Shown here: one piece after another, positions 9,208 to 21,405 of the stretch
Layout: every line of letters starts with the position of its first letter
How positions within the stretch are numbered: the stretch's first letter is position 1
DNA from: Mangifera indica
Lineage: Eukaryota; Streptophyta; Magnoliopsida; Sapindales; Anacardiaceae
Assembly (NCBI RefSeq): GCF_011075055.1
Contig: NC_058154.1
Span: forward strand, 11,354,475 to 11,418,474
Length of the DNA stretch: 64,000 nucleotides
Reading direction: 5' to 3'
Notes under the pieces: generated by a model
What the model saw: only the letters and a program-made list of their open reading frames with translations
What the model was told of the DNA's origin: nothing
Database searches by the model: none
Translations under genes and position numbers: made by a program

Positions 9208-12200
9208 TTATATCACAAGAGGGGTTGAAGTGGAAGACTTCCGCCGCAGTAATTTGATGAGAAAGGGAACACTGGAGCCCATGATGATGATACTGATGGC
9301 TAGCCATGCACTCTCTGGTGATATAACAGCATACAATCCAGTTACAAAGGCTACCAACGCTCCGTAAAGGGCGATATACAGCAATTTCTTGCTGTAAATG
9401 ATCGCTGACCGCAGAAAGGCAGGGTCACCAGCCATTGCCAGGATCAGCAGAAACACCACTGTCATGGAGCTGCACATTGCAAGCGAATCTGCAAACACAA
9501 AGACCTTCAGTGACGGGTTTGTGATGAGGATTGAGGTACCTGAAGGGATTTTATCTTTTTTGCTTGAGTGGTTTATTTCAGGAGGTCTGTCATCATCATC
9601 GCCATGGTAGCCTCCTGGTAATGTGAAAGCTGCAGCGAAAGTTACAGTAACCAGAAGTGCAGCAACCACTGACATTATGTTGGCTAAATTTTTCAAGTCT
9701 GCGTTCGGGTGGTTCAATGCAGTCTTTGATTTTTGATCTCGCTTCCAATAGTTATATGGCTGTCTTCCTCGCGGCGCATTTTGCCCTTTCAGGTATGTAT
9801 GGAGAGAATTCTGCAACGACATCAACCATTCAAGGAGAAAAATTAAGCCATTTATAAAGGTCAATTGTAAAGTTAGCAATTTTTAATACGATATGAAAAA
9901 ACTCAGGGTAGAGTTAAGTTTTTTTTTTTACACGAAATTTAATTTAAGTTAATTTGACACGATTCGAAATTAAATTAGGTTATGTTAACATAAAAATAAC
10001 CTGAATTAATTCGAATGTTTACATAAATATTATTGTAATAAACTTTGTTAGAGACAGACTAAAAAAATGTTGAACGCTAAGTACCAATAGAAATTAAAAT
10101 CCTTATATATTAAATATAGTTGTATATTTATTTAATTGTAAATACTGTAAGTATTTTAGTTTTATTTATATATTTTTTTTTATTTTTCAATAGTACAAAT
10201 GCGATTTGGTTTCTAATATTATTTACGTATTTTAAATGTTGTGATATATAACTTTTAGAGAGTTTGGTAAACTAGACAAGATATTATGTTATATGTTTCG
10301 TTAATTGTATGTTAGAATAATTTGGTGAAAAAATTAAAATATTGAAAACAATTAGGGGGGTGGAAACAATTTACAATTTTCGATCAATTTGGATTATATT
10401 ATAGTTGAAAATTTTTAATATAATTTTAATTTAAATAATGTTAGAATTGAAAATTTTTAACCTAAAAACTCGAACTGATACGATATAAAAACAAGTTTAT
10501 GACTCAAACTATCAGCTCCAGTGAAATGGAAAATTGGAATTCTATCAACATTGGGATGATTGAATGAAAAAAATTACCTGTCTGTAAGAAAAATTCCAGT
10601 CGGACTCGCAGATGTCTAGAGCTGTGAGGCCGTTATTGTTCTTGGTTCTTAAGTCCACACATCCAGTTGCAATCAACTGTTTCACCATCTTGTAGTTCTC
10701 ATGCTTGATGGCTAAATGCAGCGGCGTGTCTCCCTCCACGTCTGGTTCATTCACAAGCTCCTTCATCTCCGGCAGCCGCAAGAATTCCCTGACATTGCGC
10801 GTAGTGTTATTTAATACAGCAAGATGAAGGGCGTTTTTACCGGTCGGGTCAGCCAGTTCGATGGTGTCTGGGCAATAAAGGAGGATCTCTTGAAAGACAT
10901 CAAAGTTTCCTGAGCAGGCAGCTTCCAGTAATGGCGTCCGGCCATTGCTGTCTCGCTGATATGCAGATGAGGTACTCTTGGTAAGCAACTCATGCATAAT
11001 TTTTTTCTCCCTGACAGCTGTTGCAAAGTGAAGGGCAGTCTTTCCATTAGTGTCGGGTTGGTTAATGAGTTTCAAAACGTCTTCTTCTTCTAGCAGATAG
11101 CCAATGCAATCTATGACACGAGAATAAAGAAATAAGATACAAGTCAGATGCCCATTTTCTGGAAAAAGACAAAAAAATAAAAAAGAGTGGAGATGGCAAT
11201 TGGGTCATCCTCTTTTGAACTTGATGAAGACAGGAACGGAGATTGGTATGACTAAAATTCCTGTAGTTATGAATGGGAAGAAGAAGAAGAAGAGAGAAAT
11301 TTTCTCACAAGAGGAAATAAGAATTTCTTGTCACCCTCGTATCAAAGACGGGAGATATTTCTAGCAGGGATAGAAATTAAGGTATTTGGCTCCATCCAAG
11401 CTGTTGTCATCTTTTAAAAAATCGCTTGCATGATACCAAATTATATGGATGTTTTAAAGCAAAAAAGATGATACCAGTGCTTCCTGCAAGGACAGCGGCA
11501 TGCAGGGGATTCTGCCCATCCGGGCCTTGGACAGCATTCCGCAATAGCTCAACTCTCTCTGAATTCTGCTTCAGGAACGTTAAAATCCTCAGCAGCATCA
11601 ACTCGCACCTCGATTCAGCAGCTAAATATAAAGGGCTCTCACCTGCGAAGAATTGTTGATTAAACGAATTGTTATTGAAGAAATGTTATATAATATATCA
11701 GATCAAATCAGAATCAGATCAAAATGTATTTCATTTAACAACCTGCGCTAGTTACAACTCCAGCCATTTCATTGTCCAGTTCCCACAGGCACAGTGCAGC
11801 TTTCTCATGTCCATTCCTCAAAGCCTCATGCAAAGCCAAGCTCTGAGCCTTATTCCTCATCCCCCACAGCCCCGAAACGCCGCTCGCCCCTTCTTCCATT
11901 TCTCTCAAACATGAAGTTTCAATCGAATCAACTTGAAACATACTTCTACTTGTGCTGTCACCAATGAGACGCTTCACCACAGCAACTTGCCCAGCTCTTG
12001 CTGCAACATGTAATGGAGTGTCACCCTTTGAGTTCTCTTGGCTTGCAAGACGGGGCCATGCTTGAAGAGCCTCATGAATGAACAATTCTTTGCCCAATTT
12101 TGCAGCTATATGAATTATGTTGTTCCCCTGAATTGTATGCAAATCCTGGAGATTGCTGTGATTTTTGCCCTGGTTGAACCGTTTCCGCAAATCCAGGTTT

Positions 12201-12235
12201 CCTTCTCTTGCTGCCATGTCCAGAGAACGATCCAT
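9208..12235 (-). CDS. ankyrin-repeat PGG-domain membrane protein (ACD6-like)
   Basis: Four exons on the minus strand: 11743-12235, 11475-11642, 10578-11110, 9208-9810. They total 1797 bp and encode 598 aa. The start is MDRSLDMAAREGN, an ordinary N terminus for this family. Residues 1-390 contain about eight ankyrin repeats (GNNIIHIAAKLG, GDTPLHVAARAG, GQNPLHAAVLAG, GKTALHFATAV, GRTPLLEAACSG, GKNALHLAVLN, GDTPLHLAIKH, GLTALDIC). Residues 438-465 are the PGG domain, ending TLPGG. Four membrane spans follow, at about 441-461, 499-523, 541-563 and 566-584. The family includes ACCELERATED CELL DEATH 6 and the root protein ITN1, with roles in defence, salicylate signalling and salt response at membranes. 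Which subgroup this gene belongs to cannot be told here. A tail duplicate lies just downstream. Confidence 0.9.
9811..10577. repeat. AT-rich intron 3 of the ankyrin-PGG gene
   Basis: This 767-bp intron is much more AT-rich than the exons. Its ends carry short Asn/Glu-codon-like phrases (aattcgaa, ctcgaactgatacgatat) typical of the decayed dispersed repeat also seen at 47.8, 54.9 and 59.2 kb. No coding sequence is seen. Confidence 0.4.
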
Positions 12236-12559
12236 AGCCTTTCAAATTAAGACTCTTTTTCTCTCAGCAAGAAAAGAAAAGAAAAGAAAAATGGTGACGC
12301 CAGTGATCCACGATTGTTCAAGTAAGAACAAGGCTTGGTGGCCGCAATTTATTGAGTTTGTCGTCGTTGAACTGAAAGGAAAAAAAAAAAAGGCCGAAGT
12401 TAAAGATGATGGAAAAGAAGCGTATCGAGTTAAGTCTAGAAACGGGCATCAGATCCTTATGATATACATCTTTTTCTCAATTTTAAACATACGAACATTG
12501 CCAAAAGTACATAAAAAAAAAACTTCATTTTTTTTCTCCTGTGGTACAGATTTTCTTGA

Positions 12560-12850
12560 CTGATGTGGACTAACATTAATTATAATTTTGGTTTTATAAA
12601 ATTGGATAATTGGATAGTCCAATGCCAGTTTATAAATGAATTTGAGTGATCAATAAAGATATGTCTAATATACTTAAAAGTTATTGGTTCGGATAGACGG
12701 TTTAATGTGGGTCTTCAGTTATTGGATCCTTAATTGAAAAGTCTAGATAATTTCTTATAAATACGTTAGGTCCCCATTTTAAAACCTAATTTTTGATAAG
12801 TTTATCCATTCAAAGCCGTCATAACAAGTTTTTGTAGCGAAAGACTTGTC
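12560..12850. repeat. dispersed repeat, also at 22645-22930
   Basis: An AT-rich block shares order and phrases with 22645-22930: aacattaattata, gatcaataaagata, ttacttaaaa-like segments, cattcaaa/cattgaaa near the end. An inverted, more decayed relative lies near 50540-50700 (tttattcatcattaaa, attattagattatt). Non-coding, copy number in the genome unknown. Confidence 0.5.
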
Positions 12851-14746
12851 ATAACAGATCTTCAAATTTCAGGTGAAATTCTGAAAATCTTTGGTTTCAG
12901 AGATATGACTCAAACAAATTTTTTTATATCTCTAATTATTAATTCTATGTTTAATTCAACATAAAAATTTAATATTCAATACTCCATGTATGTTCATATT
13001 AAATTATTATTCTGATTCAAAGCTTAGAATATATGCTGAAATCGGAAGGAACAACCTTTCGCTAACTTTTCGAAAATGGTATTTGTGGTCACTGGTCCTT
13101 TCGTTTCGTCCTCTACCCAACATTTTCACGCAGATATGATCCAAAGCACAATTCACTTTAAAAGTACCAAAATTGCCAAAAAGTTAACTTTTCAAAGGAC
13201 AGCATATGGAGATCCTTTCAGTCCTCTAGCCAACATTTTTACGCAGAGATGTTCCAGAGCAGAGGCCACAAACAGGTACAGATTCGGGTTGAATCGAATA
13301 TATTAAAGAGATGAAACCCTATGGATCTAATAATATTATTATATTAAATATATTAAAATTTTGATTTTAATAAGTTATAATAGATTTCGAACTCATACCC
13401 TTTTATTTGGACCACCCTCGCATCCATCTGATTCAGAATTAAAGCACTAAAGGGAAGACCGACGCTTCCGTGAAAAGCACGTGGATAAAACATGTTAAAA
13501 GCATTTGAGCTTCCGTTGCAGGTCAAATCTTAAATACCATAGCAAACTGATAATGTGAGATCAGTAAATTGCTATATCAGATTCTTGTTTTGGATGGTTT
13601 GAAAGTTGGGTGTGAAAATAAAAAAAATCGACCCAAACGTAGTAAAATATTAAAACTTTTACGATAAAAATTTAAGCTTAAGTCTCTCTTATACTTATAA
13701 AACCTTAACTTACTTGATATATACCTATTTATGTATTCAAAGTGAATAAATATAATTTTATTATTCTCAATTTAATATCATCTTATGTTTATTATCAACA
13801 CCAAGTGTATTACATCATTATCATTATCGATCATAAAAGAGAAGAAAAAGAGGAGACGAGAGATCGATAAAATACTAGAGATATTATAAGTTATCTTTTT
13901 AATATTGTATCGAGTTAAACTATATAAAATATTTGACGTCATTTTTTCTCTTTAATATATTTAAATTTATCTCTCTTTCCGATCTCTCTCCCTTATCTCT
14001 TCGATCATCTTTGGTTGAGATGAAGATCAAATCATCTTCATCTAAGACAAAGATGATTTTGTTTTCGTTTTCATTAAATACGATCAAAGAGACAAGGGAG
14101 AAAGACTGAAAGGAGGGATAAGACACGAGGGAGGACAATTGATAACCAAAAATTGACAATCAGTGTCAAAGAGGAGAGAAACAAATCTTTGGAGAATATT
14201 TGTTACTTTTTAAACTCTGAGTTGAGAGAAATTATGAAATTTTTAAACTTATAAAGAAAAATATAATAAAACTTAAATTTTTTATCAAATAACAGTTTTA
14301 TCCCTAATTCTAACTGAAATTTTTAACAAAAATTTACTTATAAATAGATATTTAAATTTTTGAAAGTTAAAAAATAGAAATTTGAGGTTTCACTATACCT
14401 CGATGGAAATAAATCTTTTGGCCAAAATTATGTACATAATTGTTAACGAAAAATCGGATCAGCAATAAATTTAATAATTGAGTTTTTCCTAAGAAATAAA
14501 TTTCCTGAGTAGAGGTATCAAACTAATAACGTGCTCACCCCTAACCCAGATAAATTTTAATTAACTAGGATAGGAGAAAATCCTTTTTTCATGAACACCC
14601 TTTCGTGGGCCAAAATCATCAGAACAGCGAAAAATTTCAGAGGATGATTTATATGTTTCATTTTAATTTTTTGAAATTTTTGATGCGGCTGTCTCAAGAA
14701 CAAGAAGCTGGCTGGGTCACCAGCTTCATAACGAGATTACCGGCAT
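12851..14746. other. intergenic region upstream of the ankyrin gene
   Basis: No gene is recognised. Near 13070-13260 two similar segments of about 75 bp occur in tandem, each ending caacattttYacgcaga. Near 13720-13760 is a decayed end of the tattcaaagtgaataa MITE family. At 13960-14160 lies a GA/TC-rich block like those at 29480, 31290 and 51150. At 14400-14423 is a right terminus (ggaaataaatcttttggcc) of the Mutator-like MITE family. I could not find its left partner. Confidence 0.5.
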
Positions 14747-14748
14747 GA

Positions 14749-17146
14749 AAAAATGTACTGCAAATTATCTAAAATTATGAACAATTATTTATTTTTTACC
14801 GGGTCAAGACATTGAATCTCCAAAGAGCATGCCATCTGCTCCTGCGAGCCCAATCCTCAAACTCCGTGAAAAGCTTTGCTTTGAACCATATTTTTGTTTT
14901 CTGACTTATTTTTTGGGACGCTCTTCAGAAATTAATCACTGTCTATAATTCAATTTGTGTACGGTGAAAATGACAGTATTGAGCTTGTAATCGGCAAGAA
15001 ACTTGAAGAAACAACCACATAATGTCACATTATTTATATAGTTAATTATATACCGAAATATATACCCCAAAAGAAAAACTTTCATCTTGTTATAGGGCAA
15101 CAAAATGCTGGAAGTTTTCCAAGTTCTTGAAGCTGGGTTCCTGCCGCTATGGGCTCTGAATTAAGTTCAAAGAAGATTCCCGTCAAATTAGGTAAGAAGT
15201 AACCATTTTTAGCAACTTGTGAGCACCCCAAATTTTGTCATGGCAGTCAAATTTGTCAATAAAATGCAACAGGTTTACTTAAAGAGTCATGCAGTCAACT
15301 TTATGTTCATGTCCTTTATAATTTCACAATACAACAAAAGAGCTTTAACAAAGGTCATCAAGTTAACCCACTTAGATAACTCAGGAAGTTGGTACAGCAT
15401 CCCATCGCCATATAGCTCCATCCTCGCAACAGCTGAGGATTGTACTGCAACAAGAGAAAGATCGTTTAAACACTACGACTAGTTTCAGCATACTACAAGA
15501 TAATTTCGTATTGGGAAGAAACTGCTAGATTTCTATCCAGAAATTACCTTCCATCGAAGGACATGGCAGTCTGTCTGATCGGAGATTTTGACTGCGCGTG
15601 AGAGAGCCTGAGAGTGATAATAAGGTGTATATCCATCAAATAAAGAATTGTGGGGAATTTCAAAATGGACAATTGAGGCAGCTCGGTACTAACCTTGCGA
15701 TGAGAACAGGGGGGCTACTTTGCAGCTCCCAAACATAAATCTTCCCTTCCCTATTACCTGGTGGTTGGAGACCAAAATGTTTCGATATTATAAGGAATTA
15801 TTTAAGTAATAACCATCTATGCAATGAGCATTTGTGCAATTCAATATGAAGTTATACGTGTCTGCAAGAACACATGTAAAAGAGTACAAAAACAATCAAT
15901 TGTTGCAATACCAATAGCAGCTGCATTGTAATGGAAGTCACAGGAGAACTTGATAAACCAGATATCGCACTCAGGAACAGGGTATTTTTGGAGGATGTCA
16001 GCCGTACCCTAAACAGCAAAAACAATACAATAAAGTGACATAATGATCAGCGACAAGTATTATAATGCCCAAACAAACTCAGCTTTTCACACACTAATGT
16101 ACTGATATAGAGAAATTAAAGGAAATAGATAAATCAAAAGTAAACAAGCATCAAGAAAATAATAACCTCTCCAGGAGACTGTTCCTTCATTTTTGGCTCC
16201 CACAACACAATTTCATTGTCAACACTCTGCAATCATGCAACACAGACAACTACTAAATGTAACATTAATAGGAGTTTCGGCATTCTAAGAGAATGCTATA
16301 CACAATAAACAAGTACTGCCCCCAAGCTTGAAATGTGATGTTAACAAAAACATTGTATGGGAATAACAAATGATTGACCTTTGACAAAACAAAATCGCCA
16401 AGCCACCGATTACAGTCAACATAATTTGAATGAACAGAAGCAATGAAGACCTGAAAATGAGAAAAATAGTCTTAAAACTATGGATAATCATGTCCAATTC
16501 ATCCACAACTGAAAGTGAAACTATGAAACCTACAGGGAACTGCACATATTTTGTGGGAAATTTTGAAGGAAGATCTGTCCATGTGAATGACTTCTCCACA
16601 TATGTCCAAAATTCTGCAAAAAAAAAAAAAGATAAAAAGATAAAAAATCCACAGTTAGCGTCTGCCTAACTACAAATCAGAAATATGTCCAGCCAGCTGC
16701 ACTACTCAACAAACATGGTAGTACAGTTTATATCGGGGGACAATTTTCATGTGTATGTAGATGCATAATTTTCAAGTCTTCAGAATAATAATAGATATTT
16801 TGGAAGTCCAAAGTGGCTAATTATATGCTGTAAGCTTTCCCTCCTAACAATATCACAGTGAAAAATAATCACATTGAATGTGCCAGAATCCTACCTTTCA
16901 TTGACCAAATCTTAACAGTGTTGTCCATGCCACAACTTGCAATGCGATATATGTCTGAAGGATGAAAGTCCTGCAACAGCCACCACAAAATAAGCTCTAA
17001 ATCTTTATTGTATTTGAACAACAAAAGAAGCCAAAACTTACAAAACATCATTTTTACCACACTCAAAACTTCATTACGATGACCACCAGCTCCAGCAAAT
17101 ATCAAAATGCATATTCCAGTATCCACATTCCAAAGACGTACAGATT
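14749..17146. repeat. segmental duplication, copy 2 (within the complete FIE locus)
   Basis: Direct-orientation partner of 1828-4218. This copy continues smoothly into FIE exons 1-4 beyond 17146, so it is the parental arrangement. Confidence 0.93.
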
Positions 17147-18621
17147 CATCCTGATTCAATCTCAAACAATAAGTTCTACTTGAAAAAACATAATTGTTGC
17201 AAGAACAAGCATTTATGATAATTACTTTGCTAGCAGACACCACAAGTGATGGCTTTAATGGCTGGGTCCTGATTTCATTGATTGAATCTCCATGGCCAAC
17301 AAAACTCTGCATGCACAAGATCATGTCACGAGAACAAGATAAAAACAAATAAACTTATTAGTATTCTGTTTTCATTTTTTTTTTCTTTTATTAATAAGAA
17401 ACAGAACTAAAATTACATTAATGAAAAACTAGCACATCTTTTTTCAAGCGAAACAAAGGTGACTCACACAAGAGGAGTTTTACCAATAAAGGTACCCTTA
17501 ACACTTACATTCAGTAGCGAAAAATGATTTTTTATCCTACTTATAGATCAACATAACTACATGAACAACTTGCCCCCCAAGAGCAACAACTTATCCATAT
17601 CTGTCTACCATCAGTTAATCATTATTGTTCAATTCCTCAAATGCCAATAGGCTGTCAGTTTTAGTGAACTAGAATCAGCTGCCAACAATTACTTATAGCT
17701 ACGGACGTAGAACAAAAGCCCTACCTTATGAAGCTTCTCATTGCTGACATCAATGACACGGATTATGCCATTGATACCTCCAGCCACCAAGAATGGAATT
17801 CCACCTGCATTGCAAGCCCAGCTTACAGTGTAAAATGACTCATCCTTCTGATCTACATAGCACATGGAATTCCCAAATATTCTTAGGTTCAAATATCAAC
17901 ATATTGGATGCACCAATCAATCATACAAATAGCAATAAATTAAATAAAATCAACCATGAATATGCTATTTTCTTACATCTTCGTCAACATAAGACTGTAA
18001 TGCTGCTATAACACCACCCTCAAGACATTGATATACAGTAGCCTGAAAAGTCATCAAGCAATATTAACAAAAGAGGTGGAGGTCACCAACACACAAGTAA
18101 TGAGAAAACAAGAGAACGTTTTTACTAATATAACTAAACACCTAAAACTAGCTAGAAGGGTATCAATTTTCAGTATTACATAATCAAGACACTATTTTGG
18201 GTTTTCAAAGCTAAAAAAATTGCTGCTTCCGAAAAAATTTTTTAGTCTTTCTTTTTAAGAGCTAGTAAAAAAAACCATTCACGAGTTCAAAAACATTGAT
18301 ACTTATATGAAACAGCCTGAAACCGTTAATTAAGCAAAAAAAACAAAAACAAAAAATTTCTTAACAAAAACTGAAACTTTCACAAAACCCACTTGAAAAA
18401 CACAAAGCCTTGTTAGAACAATAAAATTAAAGAAAGAAAGTTACGCGGTTGCCGCCAACGGTGGCGAAGACGTTGAAGTAGCGAGAGTCAATGAAATTGA
18501 AAGCGACGGCGTATAAGGGCCGCTTGCCTTCTTGAAGCTTGTTGGTCACTTTGTAGTCGCGTTTCTTGGAGGGAACTAGTGAACCCACCAGCGGCTCGCA
18601 CCCGATCGCTGGCTTCGCCAT
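15381..18621 (-). CDS. FIE: FIE, Polycomb PRC2 WD40 subunit (ESC/EED homologue)
   Basis: Thirteen exons on the minus strand: 18445-18621, 17977-18042, 17725-17847, 17226-17306, 17058-17150, 16895-16970, 16534-16613, 16379-16450, 16167-16226, 15912-16008, 15694-15757, 15548-15607, 15381-15444. They total 1113 bp and encode 370 aa, against about 369 in Arabidopsis. The protein is a seven-bladed WD40 propeller. Clear blocks are GSLVPSKKRDYKVTN, DESFYTVSWAC, the GHGDSINEIRTQPL stretch, DESVRLWNV, FHPSDIYRIASCGMD and IRQTAMSFDG. FIE is the EED-like subunit of PRC2. It binds H3K27me3 and supports its deposition, and represses endosperm development before fertilisation. The start at 18621 (MAKPAIG) matches the family. 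An in-frame ATG at 18672 would add 17 residues but gives an atypical N terminus. Confidence 0.96.
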
Positions 18622-18729
18622 GCTGCGCAGGTTAGGACCCGCCACTGTGTGCCGCCTTTTAATAAACCCCAAGTCACAAACTTAAACCAACATCTAAACT
18701 TTGCCTTTAAACATGCACATATATATAAT

Positions 18730-19026
18730 GGCCAAAAGACTTAATTCCTACACAAGTATTGGCCTACCCCGAAACTTATACAGTTAAATATTAAAAATTT
18801 AAACTTTCATTTATATATATTAAAATTAATTAATTTTAAAAGTAAAATTATTATTTAATTATTCATATATTATTATTTAATATATTAATAATTAAATAAT
18901 ATTTTTTAAAAATTAATTGATTTAATTAGTTTTAACAATTTATGAATAAGAGTTTAAATTTTTAATATTGACCTTATACCAATGTGAAGATACAACAAAA
19001 GTTGGGGGGAAAAAAATGTTTTGGCC
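18730..19026. mobile_element. Mutator-like MITE (family GGCCAAAAGAC)
   Basis: A 297-bp AT-rich element. Left end ggccaaaagactta, right end gttttggcc. Flanks are atatataat (18721-18729) and atatataac (19027-19035), a 9-bp target duplication with one mismatch, as expected for Mutator-like elements. The interior is partly palindromic and non-coding. It sits about 110 bp upstream of the FIE start codon, so it lies in or next to the FIE promoter. Confidence 0.75.
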
Positions 19027-19035
19027 ATATATAAC

Positions 19036-20650
19036 ATTCGTCCTATCATGAAATTAAATCGAAAGCAAAAGCAAAAGCAAAAGGAAATGGCAAAGAGCCA
19101 CTTTTTGGGCCTAGAATGGTATGAACCAGCCAATTAGGCAGACAAAATAGGCTTGAGTGAGAAACCTCGAGTGGGCTTGTTTGAGCCTATTTGCAGCAAT
19201 TTCAAGTGGCGCAAAGAAGAAGGTAGAGCGGTGCACAAATGGATCGAAATTGGAAAAATGAACTGAGTTGTTCAAAAATTGAGATTAATTTGATTTGGAT
19301 CAAAGAAAAATTTGAATTCAGTTTGAAAAATTTAGTGAAACTAGTTTAAAGTTTCGTTTTAGTAAGTATGAAATCAGACAAAACCGTAAATTATTTTTTT
19401 TAAGGTTTTTTAATCAGAACGATGTCATCTTGTTAGTTTAATCAACAAAAATTATTCTTTTTTAATGAAATTATCATTAATATTTAATATAAATATTAAA
19501 TTATTAATATATTCTTATTAATTTACCCTCAAACATTTGTCATTTCTATTAAAAAAAATAGTGGAAAATTTTTGCTTTTTTATTTAATATAATTCACTAA
19601 CGGAAGTGAATGATGGGTCAGAATCTAGTTTTTTGAAACTTATTTAAAGGATGTGAATTGATTATTTCAACAAACTTTGGGTGGGAAATAGTCTTTTGGC
19701 AGATTAAGTGTGGCAAAGAAAATTTCTCCATAGCTAAGACAAAAACTATCATGCCAAATTTAACTGTTTCATTGTAGACTTGATGGGTGGGAACCCATCA
19801 AGTAGAGCTTTATTATTGCATTAGCGCACAACATAGAGGAGCCCAAGAAATGCGTTCACAGAATCGGCATTATAATGATTTTGAGGACTCTATGTTGGTT
19901 GGTAAAATAAACATTTAAAAAAAAAAAATACTAACATTATCGAGAGAGGCAATAATAAGGAGATAATGTTCCGTTGTTATAAATACTTTTTTATGATTTT
20001 AATGATAAATTATTTATATTCTCATTAAAATTAAAAATATTTGTAACTTTAACAATAAAAAATTGATCATTAAAAGTTTATTTTCTATCGTTAAAAAGTT
20101 TTAATAATAAAAAAATCTCGTTATTAATTATCGTTATAGTTTTCATCGTTAAAAGTATTAACGACTACAATAAAAGAAATTTTCTTTTATTAAAACTTTT
20201 TTTTTTTGTAGCAAAAATTTTCCATAATACCTTTCAAAATTAAGATCTCTTTTTAGTGCCTAGGATAAACTGGGTCAAAGGAAATACTAGAGAAAATATT
20301 ATAAGAAAAATTATAGCAACAATTTCAAAGATCCAAAGCCACCACGAAAATATCAAAATTCACTATAAATAAAACAAAATAAAAGCCAAAAAAATTGGGA
20401 AAACTCCCACCTCACTACAAAACCTCAAACCCTAATGGTGCTTAATAAAGTTTAACATTCTTCTGGTTGACCTTCTAGCTTGAATTTTTTTTTTAAAGTA
20501 ATTTAAATCAAGATTTCACAAGTGTGATAAAAATTCAAATCTAAATTTTTTTCCTAAATATTAATGTTTCACTAGTTTTATTAACCTAAGATGTTTTCGT
20601 AACTTGATTGTTGACCTCCACATCAAACCTCCCTGATCCGGTGTCTCTTA
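19036..20650. other. intergenic AT-rich region between FIE and GA2ox8
   Basis: No gene is seen. Near 19210-19390 is a decayed copy of the dispersed 'gaattc/tcgaa' repeat family. Near 19680-19720 is a gtgggaaatagtcttttggc terminus of the Mutator-like MITE family. At 19930-20220 a run of short near-repeats (ttaataataaaa, cgttaaaa, cgttattaatta) alternates between strands, which suggests a decayed foldback element. Confidence 0.4.
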
Positions 20651-20679
20651 GTCTTCCGCACCGCCCTCCCTTATCAATG

Positions 20680-21009
20680 TTAATGCTGCCATCTTTCTCA
20701 GTTGTCTTGTTGAACCCTTGATAAAAATTGGGAACGACATAGTGTCCTAATTCCTATTAGAGTATGTGGGAGAATTCAACAGAAAACAAAAGTACAATCC
20801 TTTACTGTAATGTTATAGGGTTTTGTTTGTAAGGGTTATCTTACTATTCATTAAATCTTGTAGTCTAAACTTTTAAGTTCAACGATTTCCGTCAGCCCTG
20901 TAGCATATATAAGGGCCCGAAATATCTTGCATTTGTATAATTTCCTTTGAAATCTCTTCTTTCCCCTTCTTCACTTCTTCTTCTGTAGATCTAGGGCTAC
21001 TTCCTAACA
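20680..21009 (+). mobile_element. possible LTR remnant
   Basis: The block has a TATA segment (catatataagggc, near 20906), then ttgcatttgtataatttcc, a pyrimidine-rich tail and an end in cttcctaaca at 21009. This order (TATA, start-site region, TC-rich leader, CA end) is typical of Copia LTRs. I could not find a matching TG start with a 5-bp target duplication or a primer site, so this is only a resemblance. Confidence 0.35.
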
Positions 21010-21405
21010 AATTCTCCTTAGTTTGAAAAGTTCCGTCGGTTTAGTTTGAGTCTTGGCATTTCCAATGCATGACCTTGACATGATCATAGTGAATACCTTT
21101 GAGGGTTTTGAAGCTTTAACCGAAAGTAAAGAGTGAAGTTGTCTGTAGAGTTTAAAGGGCTGTTGAGAGGTGGAAGATAGAAGTATTGTATGGAGCACTT
21201 AGGGTTTGAAGTATGAATCTATATTTAAGCAAAGGAAGAAAATGGTTAGACCTAAAGGGATTATGGAATTGCATACTTTTTAAGCAAATCTTAAAATCTG
21301 TATATATTGATGGACTATATGAAAGTATATATACACATATATACTACACTTTGCCTAATTTGGAAATATTAATTCTGATAAATGAGCTGAAGACTTAATT
21401 CTTTC

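Noticed and set aside
18622..18672. FIE start at the upstream in-frame ATG (18672)
   Set aside because: It would add 17 residues not typical of FIE proteins. The ATG at 18621 matches the family N terminus.
20680..21009. Complete solo LTR
   Set aside because: The right end looks like an LTR, but no TG start with a matching 5-bp duplication was found. Reported only as a low-confidence remnant.
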